Of a DNA stretch of 64,000 nt, positions 42,085 to 51,201 are shown in pieces. The DNA is from an uncultured Bacilli bacterium (GTDB lineage Bacteria; Bacillota_I; Bacilli_A; RF39; UBA660), in assembly GCA_934086485.1 (NCBI GenBank), contig CAKOIF010000005.1, positions 1-64,000 on the forward strand. The letters run 5' to 3'. Below the pieces are notes generated by a model. It saw nothing but the letters and a program-made list of their open reading frames with translations, did no database searches and was not told where the DNA came from. The first letter of the stretch is position 1; every line of letters begins with the position of its first letter. The translations under genes were made by a program, and so were the position numbers.

Positions 42085-43573
42085 TTTAATAAATGATTTA
42101 TTTAATATAATTGATATAACTTTAATAGATTTAAACGAAGATAAAGTATATTTATATGATAAATATACAGAAAATCCATCAAGTATTAGTTATGAAGATT
42201 ATTTTGAAAGATGTAAAAAAAGTCTTCATCCAGATTATGCAAATACTTATTTTAATGAAATTAGTGCTAATAATTTACCTATTGATGGATATAAAACTAT
42301 TAATTTTTTAAAATTATCTAATTTACTTATATATGATAATTATACTGCTCTTGTTAAGCTACTTCCAGGTAATAAAGTATTTATTATTTCATTTAAGTCT
42401 GAAGATAAACCTAAAAAAGAAGATAAAAATGATATAAGTAGTGATATAACTGATTTAATATTAAATATTGAAAATACTTTAGAAAGTATTTCTAGAGATA
42501 ATAATGAAGTTAATAATTTATATAATTATTTTTCATCACTTTTATATGATGTTGTTAAGAAAAACCCAGAGATTAATAAATATTATGAAGGAAAACTTAT
42601 AAGCAAAATGAATAATTTTACAGAATATCTTTTGATAGTGGACGATGATAACTTAACAAGAAGTATATTTAAAAAAGCATTTTCTTCGTATAATATAATC
42701 GAAGCTAAAAATGGTGAAGAAGCTGTAGAAATAATTAATAATAATTTAAAAACAAATGAAAAAAATATTGTTGGTATGTTCTTAGATTTAAAAATGCCAG
42801 TTATGGATGGCTTTGGCGTACTAGACTTTTTAAATGAAAAAAGACTACTTAATAAAATGCCTGTTGTTATAGTTTCTGCTGATGATAGTAAAGATACTAA
42901 AGAAAAAGTCTATGCTTATGAAATAGCGGATATGATTGAAAAACCATTTAATTTTGAAATTATTAATAAAAGATTAAATAATATGGTAAGAATGTATTCA
43001 AAAAACAATTACTTATCAGATATTATAAAATCTCAAAATAAAGATTTAAGTAATATTTTAGATAATTATGTAGAGGCTTATTTAATTGATAATAATTCTG
43101 TATATGAAAAAGTATTAGAAATACTTACTTTAATGCTTACAGATAATAAAGATATAATTATTAATGCAGCTAAATATTATGATATTGGATTAAAACTTGT
43201 ACCAGTAACATACTTTAATAATTTTAATAATTTAAATGAGGATGAAAAAAAAGTAATATATTCTTATCCAAATAAATCAGTAATTGTATTAAATAATATT
43301 AATTCTTTGGATGAAAAAACTAAAGAGTATGCAAAAAATATATGTTTAATGCATAATGAAAGATATGATGGTAAGGGCTTTCCTAAATCTTTAAAAGAAA
43401 GTGAAATACCTTTATATGTATATCTTGTAAATATTGCTTATGAATATGCAAGGGGCACTATAAAAAATATTTCTAAAGAAGAAATGATTAAAATAATTAT
43501 AAGTAAAAATAATACTAAATATAGTCCTGAAAGTATTGAAATATTTAATAAAATAAGTGGTGATATTAAATGA
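42077..43573 (+). CDS. Response regulator with degenerate HD-GYP output domain
   Basis: A 498-residue protein with an N-terminal sensory-like region (1-185), a receiver domain (about 187-310; acidic pocket D-D-D, phosphoacceptor Asp in M-F-L-D-L-K-M-P-V-M-D-G, Lys in E-K-P-F) and a C-terminal HD-GYP-like domain (about 340-498). The HD-GYP metal site is altered: the usual H-D-I-G-K reads Y-D-I-G-L, while H-N-E-R-Y-D-G-K-G-F-P is kept. So the domain may bind but probably not hydrolyse cyclic di-nucleotides. Middle gene of the phosphorelay. Confidence 0.78.
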   Translation: MNNLINDLFNIIDITLIDLNEDKVYLYDKYTENPSSISYEDYFERCKKSLHPDYANTYFNEISANNLPIDGYKTINFLKLSNLLIYDNYTALVKLLPGNKVFIISFKSEDKPKKEDKNDISSDITDLILNIENTLESISRDNNEVNNLYNYFSSLLYDVVKKNPEINKYYEGKLISKMNNFTEYLLIVDDDNLTRSIFKKAFSSYNIIEAKNGEEAVEIINNNLKTNEKNIVGMFLDLKMPVMDGFGVLDFLNEKRLLNKMPVVIVSADDSKDTKEKVYAYEIADMIEKPFNFEIINKRLNNMVRMYSKNNYLSDIIKSQNKDLSNILDNYVEAYLIDNNSVYEKVLEILTLMLTDNKDIIINAAKYYDIGLKLVPVTYFNNFNNLNEDEKKVIYSYPNKSVIVLNNINSLDEKTKEYAKNICLMHNERYDGKGFPKSLKESEIPLYVYLVNIAYEYARGTIKNISKEEMIKIIISKNNTKYSPESIEIFNKISGDIK

Positions 43574-45426
43574 TAAGATCTTGTTTACTTCAGATATTAT
43601 CATTATGTTATTTATTATTACTACTTTCTGTATTTACTAAAAAAAGAAAAGAAAAAAGTTTAGAAAATAAAAACTTTGAGGTATTTTCAATTTTAACATT
43701 TATTGTAATTTTATTTGATGGTGTTAAAAACTATTTATTATTTTTTCAAGATAAATATGAACTATTAAATATGATTATTTGTAAAGGCTTTTTAGTAAGC
43801 ACTATTATATGGAGTACTTGGCTAATTATATATATAAGTAGTCTTAAAAAAGAATTTAAAACTTTAAAAGAATTATTTAAAAGTAATACATTTTATATAA
43901 TTTTAATGATAATAAGTTTAATATTATGTGGGGTGAGTATTTACTTAAAACCAAATTACTTTGTTGATATTGATAAATTAATTGCTTATCAAAATGGTAG
44001 GGATTTATATTTTACTTATATAGTTAATATCGTTTACAGTGGGCTTTTAGTAATATATATGATTTATAAAAAAGAAAAACTTGATTTTAGTAAGAAAATG
44101 ATAGTATTTTCTTTTGCATTTTTAAGTCTTATTGGAATAGTAATTAGTTGGGTAAATCCAAGTGTTTCAATTAATAGTTCGATAATGGGACTTGTTATGG
44201 CTCTTATTTATTTTACAATGGAAAATCCAGATTTAAAAATAATAAATGAACTTGAAAAAGATAAAGAGGAGGCTAATGAAGCCTCAAAAGCAAAAACTGA
44301 TTTTTTATCAAATATGAGTCATGATATTAGAACACCAATGAATGCTATAATAGGTTTTTCTGAAAGTCTTCTTACAGAAAATATGCCAATTAATCAAAAA
44401 AGTGAAGTTCAAAGTATTTATGATGCAGCATCAACATTATTAGGAATTATTAATAATATTTTAGATGTTTCAAGAATTGAAAGTGGTAAAGAGGAAAAGA
44501 AAGAAACTACTTATGAAATGCGTAAGATTGTTATGCAACTTTCTTCGGTGATAACTGCTAAACTAGATCAAAATAAAGTAAAACTTAATATAAATATATC
44601 TTCGGATGTACCTAAATTTATGATAGGTGATGAACTTAAAATATATCAAATACTTATGAATATATTATCAAATGCCGCTAAATATACAAATGAAGGTCAT
44701 ATAGATTTTAATATAAGTAGTGAAAATGTTGGTGATATGGCTACAGTTAAATTTTCTGTAGCAGATACTGGAATAGGTATTAAAGAAAGTGATTATGATA
44801 AATTATTTGTTAAATTTTCAAGAATTCATAATCAAGAAAATTATAATGAAGTTGAGGGTACTGGACTTGGTCTTGTTATAACAAAGAAATTAGTTGAACT
44901 TTTAGGAGGTACAATATCATTTACCTCAAAGTATAAAGTTGGAACAACATTTACTGTAGTACTTCCACAGAAAATAGATTTTAATGCTATTGAGAAAGAA
45001 GAAGTTAATACTCAAACTAAAGTAAGTACCTCAAATGTACATTTTGATGGATCACTATATGACATATTAATTGTTGATGATAATATGTTAAACTTAAAAG
45101 TTGCTCAAAGAATATTATCTGATTATAAATTTAATATAACATGTCTTCAAAGTGGAGCTGAGGCTATTGAAAAAATTAAAGGTGGAGCAAGATATGACTT
45201 AATATTTTTAGATCATATGATGCCACTTATGGATGGTATTCAAACTTTAAAAACACTTAAAAATTTAGAGGGTGTTAAAGTTCCTCCGGTAATTGCTCTT
45301 ACTGCTAATGCAATGGTAGGAATGAAAGAGTTTTATTTAAAAGAGGGCTTTGATGGCTATATTTCAAAACCTATTAATAGAGAAGAACTTCAAGTGCTTT
45401 TAAATAATATATTTTGTAAAAGATAA
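43570..45426 (+). CDS. Hybrid sensor histidine kinase
   Basis: A 618-residue protein with about seven transmembrane helices in residues 1-220, a dimerisation/phosphoacceptor domain (F-L-S-N-M-S-H-D-I-R-T-P, His near 259), an ATPase domain (N-box N-I-L-S-N-A-A-K-Y-T, G-boxes D-T-G-I-G and G-T-G-L-G-L) and a C-terminal receiver (D-D-N, L-D-H-M-M-P-L-M-D-G, S-K-P-I-N). All catalytic motifs are intact. With the Hpt and the receiver protein upstream it forms a complete His-Asp-His-Asp relay. The input signal is unknown. Overlaps the preceding gene by 4 bp. Confidence 0.92.
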   Translation: MIRSCLLQILSLCYLLLLLSVFTKKRKEKSLENKNFEVFSILTFIVILFDGVKNYLLFFQDKYELLNMIICKGFLVSTIIWSTWLIIYISSLKKEFKTLKELFKSNTFYIILMIISLILCGVSIYLKPNYFVDIDKLIAYQNGRDLYFTYIVNIVYSGLLVIYMIYKKEKLDFSKKMIVFSFAFLSLIGIVISWVNPSVSINSSIMGLVMALIYFTMENPDLKIINELEKDKEEANEASKAKTDFLSNMSHDIRTPMNAIIGFSESLLTENMPINQKSEVQSIYDAASTLLGIINNILDVSRIESGKEEKKETTYEMRKIVMQLSSVITAKLDQNKVKLNINISSDVPKFMIGDELKIYQILMNILSNAAKYTNEGHIDFNISSENVGDMATVKFSVADTGIGIKESDYDKLFVKFSRIHNQENYNEVEGTGLGLVITKKLVELLGGTISFTSKYKVGTTFTVVLPQKIDFNAIEKEEVNTQTKVSTSNVHFDGSLYDILIVDDNMLNLKVAQRILSDYKFNITCLQSGAEAIEKIKGGARYDLIFLDHMMPLMDGIQTLKTLKNLEGVKVPPVIALTANAMVGMKEFYLKEGFDGYISKPINREELQVLLNNIFCKR

Positions 45427-45430
45427 ATAA

Positions 45431-45460
45431 AAAATACTGATTTTTAAAACCAGTATTTTT
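45431..45460. terminator. Bidirectional terminator between kinase and rpmB
   Basis: Stem AAAATACTG/CAGTATTTT, A-run on one side and T-run on the other, between convergent genes. Confidence 0.8.
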
Positions 45461-45626
45461 ATTTTTGTTTATTAATTGTTCTTGCTTCTCTTGCAGAAAT
45501 AATAACTTTTTCTCCATTAATAACTTTTTTTTGAAGATTTGGTCTTTGAACTCTTTTTGTTGCATTTAATGCATGAGATCTATTATTTCCTGATAAAGGT
45601 TTTTTATTAGTTATTTTAGTAGCCAT
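45459..45626 (-). CDS. rpmB: 50S ribosomal protein bL28
   Basis: A 55-residue bL28 on the minus strand, starting M-A-T-K-I-T-N-K-K-P-L-S-G-N-N-R-S-H-A and containing R-V-Q-R-P-N-L-Q-K-K and S-A-R-E-A-R-T-I. AAGGAGG lies 8 bp before the ATG. The usual first residues with a zinc-binding Cys pair are absent, so this is the Cys-less form. Own promoter and terminator. Confidence 0.92.
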   Translation of the reverse strand: MATKITNKKPLSGNNRSHALNATKRVQRPNLQKKVINGEKVIISAREARTINKQK

Positions 45627-45658
45627 TATTAGTTTCCTCCTTTTTTCATTACTTTTAA

Positions 45659-45687
45659 ATTTTACTATAAATACGGGGAAAAGTCAA
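45659..45687 (-). promoter_or_regulatory. Promoter of rpmB
   Basis: On the minus strand TTGACT, 17 bp, TAAAAT. Confidence 0.75.
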
Positions 45688-45719
45688 CAAAATTTGGTTT
45701 ACAAAATATTATTCTTTAA

Positions 45720-45733
45720 CGAACAAATATTCT
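45720..45733. promoter_or_regulatory. SOS (LexA) box of ruvAB
   Basis: CGAACAAATATTCT matches 11 of 14 positions of the Bacillus LexA operator CGAACATATGTTCG. It touches the -35 of the ruvA promoter, where LexA would block RNA polymerase. ruvAB is SOS-regulated in Bacillus. Confidence 0.6.
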
Positions 45734-45761
45734 TGATTTATAAAAAATAGTGTGTTATTAT
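45733..45761 (+). promoter_or_regulatory. Promoter of ruvA
   Basis: TTGATT, 17 bp, TATTAT preceded by TGT. Confidence 0.7.
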
Positions 45762-45809
45762 TTTAATGTAGTCCAAAATGGTTTATAATTAAATAGTGGA
45801 GGTAAAGAT

Positions 45810-46361
45810 ATGTATCGTTATATAATAGGAATAGTTACGGAGCAAGATAGTAATAATATTACTTTAGAATGTAATAATGTTGGTTATCAAGTTTTTGTAT
45901 CTAATCCATATTCATATGAACTAAATAGTGAATATAAAGTTTATTTATATAATCATATTAGAGAGGATGAAAACTCATTATATGGTTTTAAAACAAAGGA
46001 GGAGTTAGAATTATTTTTAAAGTTAATTAATGTTAAAGGATTAGGACCTAAAATGGCTAATGGTTTTTTTGCTACAGGTAGTGTTAAAGGTATTGTTGAT
46101 GCTATAAATAGAGAAAATGTTTTATACTTAACTAAATTTCCTAAAGTAGGTGAAAAGATTGCTAAACAAATTATTCTTGATTTAAAAGGTAAGATTGAGA
46201 TTGATGGTGATGTTAGTAATGACTTGACAGCTGATTTATTTGAAGTATTACAAGGATTAGGTTATAAAACTAGTGAAATTAATAAAGTTATTAAAAATGT
46301 TGATCCTTCTTTAAATGTAGAAATGCAAGTTAAAGAGGCACTTAAACTTTTATTGAGGTAA
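45810..46361 (+). CDS. ruvA: Holliday junction helicase subunit RuvA
   Basis: A 183-residue RuvA. N-terminal OB domain (M-Y-R-Y-I-I-G-I-V-T, Y-N-H-I-R-E-D-E-N-S-L-Y-G-F), helix-hairpin-helix motifs (V-K-G-L-G-P-K-M-A and F-P-K-V-G-E-K-I-A) that bind the junction, and a C-terminal domain III (G-L-G-Y-K-T-S-E-I-N) that contacts RuvB. Targets branched DNA for RuvB. Promoter carries a LexA-type box. Confidence 0.96.
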   Translation: MYRYIIGIVTEQDSNNITLECNNVGYQVFVSNPYSYELNSEYKVYLYNHIREDENSLYGFKTKEELELFLKLINVKGLGPKMANGFFATGSVKGIVDAINRENVLYLTKFPKVGEKIAKQIILDLKGKIEIDGDVSNDLTADLFEVLQGLGYKTSEINKVIKNVDPSLNVEMQVKEALKLLLR

Positions 46362-46362
46362 T

Positions 46363-46887
46363 ATGAGAATTGGTATTGATTTTGATAATACAATTGTAAA
46401 TACATCTGTTACATCAAAAAGATATTTAGATAAACATTTACCTGGAAATAATTTAAATAGTTATCACGATTTATCTAAAAATGAGGGGCTAGATTTTTTC
46501 TATAAATATTATAAAGATATTACAAATAGTCTTGATTTATTTGATGGAGTATATGAGGCATTTTCATTTTTTAAAGAGAATAATATTGAGATAGCTCTTT
46601 TAACAGCAAGAGGTGGAGGATGTCCTGAAATAATCGACTTAACTAAAGAGTATTTAGAAAAACATAAGTTATATTTTGATAAATATATTTTTAAGGCTTT
46701 TCCTAAAGGTAAAGAGGCAGTAGAATATGGAATTGATTTAGTTATTGATGATACTTTAGAAGTAATTGAGGATGTTAGAAATCATAATGTAGAAGCATTA
46801 CACTATGGAGTAGATGTTAAAAATTGGTATGAAGTTATAAATTTTGTTAGGAGGAAGTTAGATGGACAGAATATTAGATGCAAATGA
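46363..46887 (+). CDS. HAD-superfamily 5'-nucleotidase-like protein between ruvA and ruvB
   Basis: A 174-residue HAD phosphatase. Motif I is I-D-F-D-N-T-I, motif II L-L-T-A-R-G-G-G, motif IV D-L-V-I-D-D-T. Resembles the NT5C/YorS type of 5'-nucleotidases. Its insertion between ruvA and ruvB, with only one base to ruvA and a 26-bp overlap with ruvB, makes it part of the SOS-controlled unit; a role in nucleotide supply or clean-up during repair is an inference. Confidence 0.78.
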   Translation: MRIGIDFDNTIVNTSVTSKRYLDKHLPGNNLNSYHDLSKNEGLDFFYKYYKDITNSLDLFDGVYEAFSFFKENNIEIALLTARGGGCPEIIDLTKEYLEKHKLYFDKYIFKAFPKGKEAVEYGIDLVIDDTLEVIEDVRNHNVEALHYGVDVKNWYEVINFVRRKLDGQNIRCK

Positions 46888-47863
46888 ACAAAATGAGGAA
46901 GTTTTCGAAGAAAATATTAGACCTCAAAGGTTATCAGAATATGTTGGACAAACTGAAATAAAACAAAATTTAGATGTTTTTATTAAGGCTGCTAAAATGA
47001 GAGGACAAGTACTAGATCATACTTTATTATATGGTCCTCCAGGACTTGGTAAAACAACTCTTGCTCATATTATTGCAAATGAAATGGGTACAAATATTAG
47101 AACAACATCAGGGCCTGCAATGGAAAAACCAGGAGATCTTGCAGCAGTACTTTCTTCACTTGAACCAGGAGATGTTTTATTTATTGATGAAATTCATAGA
47201 CTTCCTTCTTATATTGAGGAAATACTTTATCCAGCAATGGAAGATTTTGAACTTGACCTTGTAATTGGTAGCGAAGGTAAAAGTAAGAGTATTAAAATAG
47301 ATTTACCACCTTTTACTTTAGTTGGGGCCACTACTAGGGCAGGAGATCTTACTTCACCACTTCGTGATAGATTTGGTATTGTAAATAAACTTGAATATTA
47401 TACTGATGATGAACTTGCAGGTATTGTCAAAAGAACTAGTAAAGTTTTAGATATGCCAATTGAGGATGATGCGGCTTTAGAGCTTGCCAAAAGAGCAAGA
47501 AAAACTCCGAGAATTGCTAATAGACTTTTCAAAAGAGTATCTGATTTTGCGTTAGTACTTGGTAATGGACATATTACTTTAGATATTACTAAAGATGCTT
47601 TAAAAAGATTAAAAGTTGATGATTATGGACTTGATAGTATAGATATAGAATATTTAAAAAGTTTAATTGAAAAATTTAATGGAGGTCCTGTTGGAATAGA
47701 AACTATTGCAACATCAATTGGTGAAGAAGTATCTACAATTGAGGATGTAGTAGAACCATTTCTTTTACAAGAGGGTTTTATAAAAAGAACTAAAAGTGGT
47801 AGAGTTGCCACTGAAAAAAGTTATGATCATTTAAAAATTGATTATAATAAATCTTTATTTTAG
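46862..47863 (+). CDS. ruvB: Holliday junction branch-migration ATPase RuvB
   Basis: A 333-residue RuvB. Walker A G-P-P-G-L-G-K-T, Walker B L-F-I-D-E-I-H-R, sensor region G-A-T-T-R-A-G, arginine finger in P-L-R-D-R-F-G, winged helix at the C-terminus. ATP-driven hexameric motor of branch migration. ATG follows GGAGGAAGTTAG within the end of the HAD gene. Confidence 0.97.
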   Translation: MDRILDANEQNEEVFEENIRPQRLSEYVGQTEIKQNLDVFIKAAKMRGQVLDHTLLYGPPGLGKTTLAHIIANEMGTNIRTTSGPAMEKPGDLAAVLSSLEPGDVLFIDEIHRLPSYIEEILYPAMEDFELDLVIGSEGKSKSIKIDLPPFTLVGATTRAGDLTSPLRDRFGIVNKLEYYTDDELAGIVKRTSKVLDMPIEDDAALELAKRARKTPRIANRLFKRVSDFALVLGNGHITLDITKDALKRLKVDDYGLDSIDIEYLKSLIEKFNGGPVGIETIATSIGEEVSTIEDVVEPFLLQEGFIKRTKSGRVATEKSYDHLKIDYNKSLF

Positions 47864-47875
47864 AAAGGATAAGTT

Positions 47876-48661
47876 ATGTTAGAACAAATAATAAGTATTA
47901 TAGTAATACTTTTAATAAGTTATATAATAAATTTATTAATTGATAAGTTTATTAAAAAAGTAATGGATAAAAAGAATAATAAAAATTTAAAAACTATTTT
48001 AATATTTTTTGATAGACTTAAAACTGTTATAATTTTTGGAATAGGTGTAACTCTTTGTTTATCAAAATTTAAAATGTTTAAATCACTTTCTGTTACCTTA
48101 CTTTCTGCAGTTGGAATATTAACTACTATTTTAGGCTTAGCGGCTCAAGAGGCTCTTAAGAATCTATTTGGTAGTATTTCTCTTTTATTTTCTCATCCAA
48201 TTGAGGTAGGAGATAGAATTCATATTTTAGAAAAAGATATATCTGGCACCGTTTTAGAGGTATCAATGAGACATACTATAATAAAAGGATATAATAATCA
48301 AAGATATATTATTCCTAATAGTGTTTTAAATACACTTACAATTGAAAACTATGATTATAATGAAAATAAACATTGTTCATTTATGGAATATGGTATTTCT
48401 TATTCATCTGATTTAGATAAGGCCATAAAGCTTGCTAAGGAAGAACTTAAAAAATTATATAAAGATGCAAACTACGATATAAATGTTAAAGTAATAAGAT
48501 GGGATAGTTCCGCAGTAATACTTAGATGTTATGTATGGGGAAAAGATATTAGTGAAAGTTTTGAAAATAGTTGTAAATTAAATGAAAATTTAAAGAAAGT
48601 GTTTGATAAAAATAATATTGAAATTCCTTACAACTATATTAATGTAATTAATAAAAGGTAA
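47876..48661 (+). CDS. MscS-family small-conductance mechanosensitive channel
   Basis: A 261-residue MscS homologue: three helices (about 5-22, 48-66, 73-110), the pore helix containing A-V-G-I-L-T-T-I-L-G-L-A-A-Q-E-A-L-K-N-L, and the beta domain with E-V-G-D-R-I and P-N-S-V-L at the expected places. Releases solutes on hypo-osmotic shock. Follows ruvB by 12 bp, so possibly cotranscribed. Confidence 0.9.
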   Translation: MLEQIISIIVILLISYIINLLIDKFIKKVMDKKNNKNLKTILIFFDRLKTVIIFGIGVTLCLSKFKMFKSLSVTLLSAVGILTTILGLAAQEALKNLFGSISLLFSHPIEVGDRIHILEKDISGTVLEVSMRHTIIKGYNNQRYIIPNSVLNTLTIENYDYNENKHCSFMEYGISYSSDLDKAIKLAKEELKKLYKDANYDINVKVIRWDSSAVILRCYVWGKDISESFENSCKLNENLKKVFDKNNIEIPYNYINVINKR

Positions 48662-48693
48662 ATTTATTTAGAGTCTAATGATTTATAAATATG

Positions 48694-48727
48694 AATAACA
48701 CTATAAAAGTTTAGTGTTATTTTTTTT
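48694..48727 (+). terminator. Terminator of the ruv-mscS unit
   Basis: Stem AATAACACTA/TAGTGTTATT with eight T. Confidence 0.85.
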
Positions 48728-48910
48728 ATTTATAGTCGTTGTATTTGAAATAATAATAAAATTTCTTATGATATTTCTTATGACATTTGTCCTGACATTA
48801 TGTAATAATATTTTTTAATAATTAGTTTACACATAGAATAAAATTATTAGTTTTATCTATTGAAAATAAAACATTATTATGATAGTATGAATATAGAAAG
48901 GATAGGGAAA

Positions 48911-50623
48911 ATGAAAAACCTAAAAAGAATAGTTTTAACTTTAGTAATGGCTTTTGCAATAATTTTACCCTCAATAGTTTTTGCAGAAACTAAAGAAGTT
49001 AAAACACAAGACGAACTTGCCGAAGTCTTTAAAAATGGTGGCGAGGCTAAGTTAATGGAGAACCTAACATTAACTAGTGACATTCTTTTACTTGATGGTA
49101 AAAAAGTTACTCTTGACTTAAATAATCATAATATTTTAACACAAACTAATAGATTAAAAGTTTACAAAGGAGACTTAATTCTTACAGGTAAAGGAACAAT
49201 TAATGGTACTATGGAACTTGGTGCTCCAGTTGTTATTTATGGTTCACTTGATCAAAATGATGCAAATTATTCTTCACTTACTGTTGATGAAAATGTAACT
49301 TTAGAGGGCGACTTTGGTGCATACATTAGCTCTATATCAAAAAAATCTATTCATGGTGTTGTTGTAAATTTAAAAGGAACATTCAAATCAGTTAGTGAAG
49401 AACCTCAAGCTGCATTTACTATAAGTGGAAATAATAAAGACATTAAAAATTGTCCAATTATTAATATTTATAGTACTGCTAAATTTATTAGTAAAGAATA
49501 TGGATTATATGCAGCTGGTTATGCAATATGGAATATTGAGGGAGCAACAATCGAAGGTGGAATTGGTGGAATTGGTATTAAAGCCGGAAAAATCAATATT
49601 AAGAATGCTAAAATATATGCTACTGGAGAGAAAGTCAAAGGTACATATAATGGCAATGGTATGAATGCCACTGGTGCTGCAATTGCTATTGAATCAAATA
49701 ATGGATATGCTGGAAATATTGAACTTACTATTGATGGTGGAGAATACCATTCAGCATATGGAAATTCAATTTATCATTACATAGCACAAAAAAATGCAGA
49801 TGAAGTTGTAAATAGTAAACTAGTAACTTCAGTTGAGGTTAAAGGTGGAAGATTCTATGGAAACATTGATATGATGAAACCTGATGAAATTGAAATTTCT
49901 GGTGGTTCATTTACTGATGAATTAGTTACTAAAAAAGGTGGAGTAAAACTAGTAACAGGTGTAAAAGCTGTTAAAGATGGTGAAATGTATACTATAGTTA
50001 GTGAAAACAAAGGTGAATTAGTTGTTACTGCTCCAGAAGTTAAAGTTAGTGATAAAGTAGATGAAAAAGTTGCTAAAGAATTAACTGATGCAAAACTTAC
50101 TGATACTGTAACAGGTTTAAAAGAGGCTGTTGATTCTTCAAAAATCGAAGGATTAGAAAACACTTTAGTGGAGGTTAAAATTTCTAGTGAAATTAAATCT
50201 TATGATAAAGAAAAAGGTGTTTTAGTTCTTGATATTAAACCGTATTATACAGTTAATCAAGAATCTAAAGTACTTCCTAATGAAGCAATAAATGGAAAAG
50301 TAAAAATAAAAGTTGCTGTTCCTAATGAAATTACATTTACTCATGCAAAAGTAGTACATAAAAATGGTGAAACTGTAATTGATACTAAAGAATATGAAAT
50401 TAAAGAGGAGAATGGACAAAAATATATTGAAATTGAAACTGAAAGTTTCTCTACATTCGAAGTTAGTTTCTATACTCCAGAAAAAACTGAAACTAAAGGT
50501 AATACTGATAAAGTAGAAAATCCTAATACAGTTGATGGAATCTTAGTATATACTTCAGTTACACTTATGAGTTTAGCTCTATTAGGTGCTGCTGCATTAG
50601 TACTTAAGAAAAAAATGAACTAA
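48911..50623 (+). CDS. Exported beta-helix protein with C-terminal cell-wall/membrane anchor
   Basis: A 570-residue exported protein. Signal peptide (1-24, cut after V-F-A), then a right-handed beta-helix-like region (about 45-330; repeated L-D-L-N-N-H, G-G-I-G-G-I-G-I-K-A-G-K-I-N-I-K), two smaller beta domains, and a C-terminus N-P-N-T-V-D-G-I, hydrophobic helix, K-K-K-M-N. That tail resembles sortase-type sorting signals with an atypical N-P-N-T motif. A carbohydrate-active or adhesive role is possible. Start ATG 48911 gives a complete signal peptide; an upstream in-frame ATG would spoil it. Confidence 0.7.
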   Translation: MKNLKRIVLTLVMAFAIILPSIVFAETKEVKTQDELAEVFKNGGEAKLMENLTLTSDILLLDGKKVTLDLNNHNILTQTNRLKVYKGDLILTGKGTINGTMELGAPVVIYGSLDQNDANYSSLTVDENVTLEGDFGAYISSISKKSIHGVVVNLKGTFKSVSEEPQAAFTISGNNKDIKNCPIINIYSTAKFISKEYGLYAAGYAIWNIEGATIEGGIGGIGIKAGKINIKNAKIYATGEKVKGTYNGNGMNATGAAIAIESNNGYAGNIELTIDGGEYHSAYGNSIYHYIAQKNADEVVNSKLVTSVEVKGGRFYGNIDMMKPDEIEISGGSFTDELVTKKGGVKLVTGVKAVKDGEMYTIVSENKGELVVTAPEVKVSDKVDEKVAKELTDAKLTDTVTGLKEAVDSSKIEGLENTLVEVKISSEIKSYDKEKGVLVLDIKPYYTVNQESKVLPNEAINGKVKIKVAVPNEITFTHAKVVHKNGETVIDTKEYEIKEENGQKYIEIETESFSTFEVSFYTPEKTETKGNTDKVENPNTVDGILVYTSVTLMSLALLGAAALVLKKKMN

Positions 50624-50627
50624 TTAA

Positions 50628-50656
50628 AAAGTCACATTAATTTGTGATTTTTTTTT
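50628..50656 (+). terminator. Terminator of the beta-helix protein gene
   Basis: Stem TCACA/TGTGA with nine T. Confidence 0.75.
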
Positions 50657-51034
50657 ATACAAATAAGGGTGAATTCTAAAAGTAAATTTTATGTTAGTAT
50701 TTTTTAAGTCATTTTTATCTAAATATCTTTTAGAATTAAGAAAGTTTTAGTAAAACTCGGCAAAACATTGGTATTTACCAAGATTTACTTTAAAATTTTA
50801 GATTATTTATTGAATATAGAATTAGTAAATATTTAATATGAAGTTATATAAAAAGAATCACATTTGTAATTTTTCAATTTGTTGCGATTGAAGAAACTCC
50901 AACTGTTGCAAAATATGTAACTAATTAAAAAATATTGAAAAAATATTATTTAAAATGTAAATTTTTTTAATGGATAAAAAAATATATAAAATTCTTACTA
51001 TCCAAGTATTTACCTTGTTCGTATTTTCTTAAAT
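50657..51034. other. Intergenic region without a recognisable gene
   Basis: About 380 bp of AT-rich sequence. A frame at 50870-50927 reads F-V-A-I-E-E-T-P-T-V-A-K-Y-V-T-N-stop with better codon composition than its surroundings, possibly the end of a lost gene. Nothing else is seen. Confidence 0.3.
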
Positions 51035-51070
51035 GTTATATATGAAAATTTAATGCTTATTTTACGGAAT

Positions 51071-51183
51071 ATGGCACTAGATTTTTTAATAAATTGATAG
51101 TATAATTTAGTAGTAAGGTACATAAATACGAGAATGCTTTTTTTAAATCTATAAGATTTAAAAAAAATGACCCCAGTATTTAT
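51071..51183 (+). promoter_or_regulatory. Non-invertible relative of the surface-gene promoter with leader hairpin
   Basis: GGCACTAGATTTTTTAATAA...TATAAT (-10 at 51101-51106)...ACATAAATACGAG lines up with the ON form of the invertible inner segments. The leader has ATAAATAC (51122-51129) pairing with GTATTTAT (51176-51183), and TTTTTTTAAATC pairing with GATTTAAAAAAA inside. No inverted repeats flank it, so it looks fixed in ON. Confidence 0.6.
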
Positions 51184-51201
51184 AAGGGATTGGAGTAGAT
51201 T

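Noticed and set aside
47031..47264. 77-codon frame inside ruvB
   Set aside because: A different-frame shadow of ruvB on the same strand, with no independent RBS.
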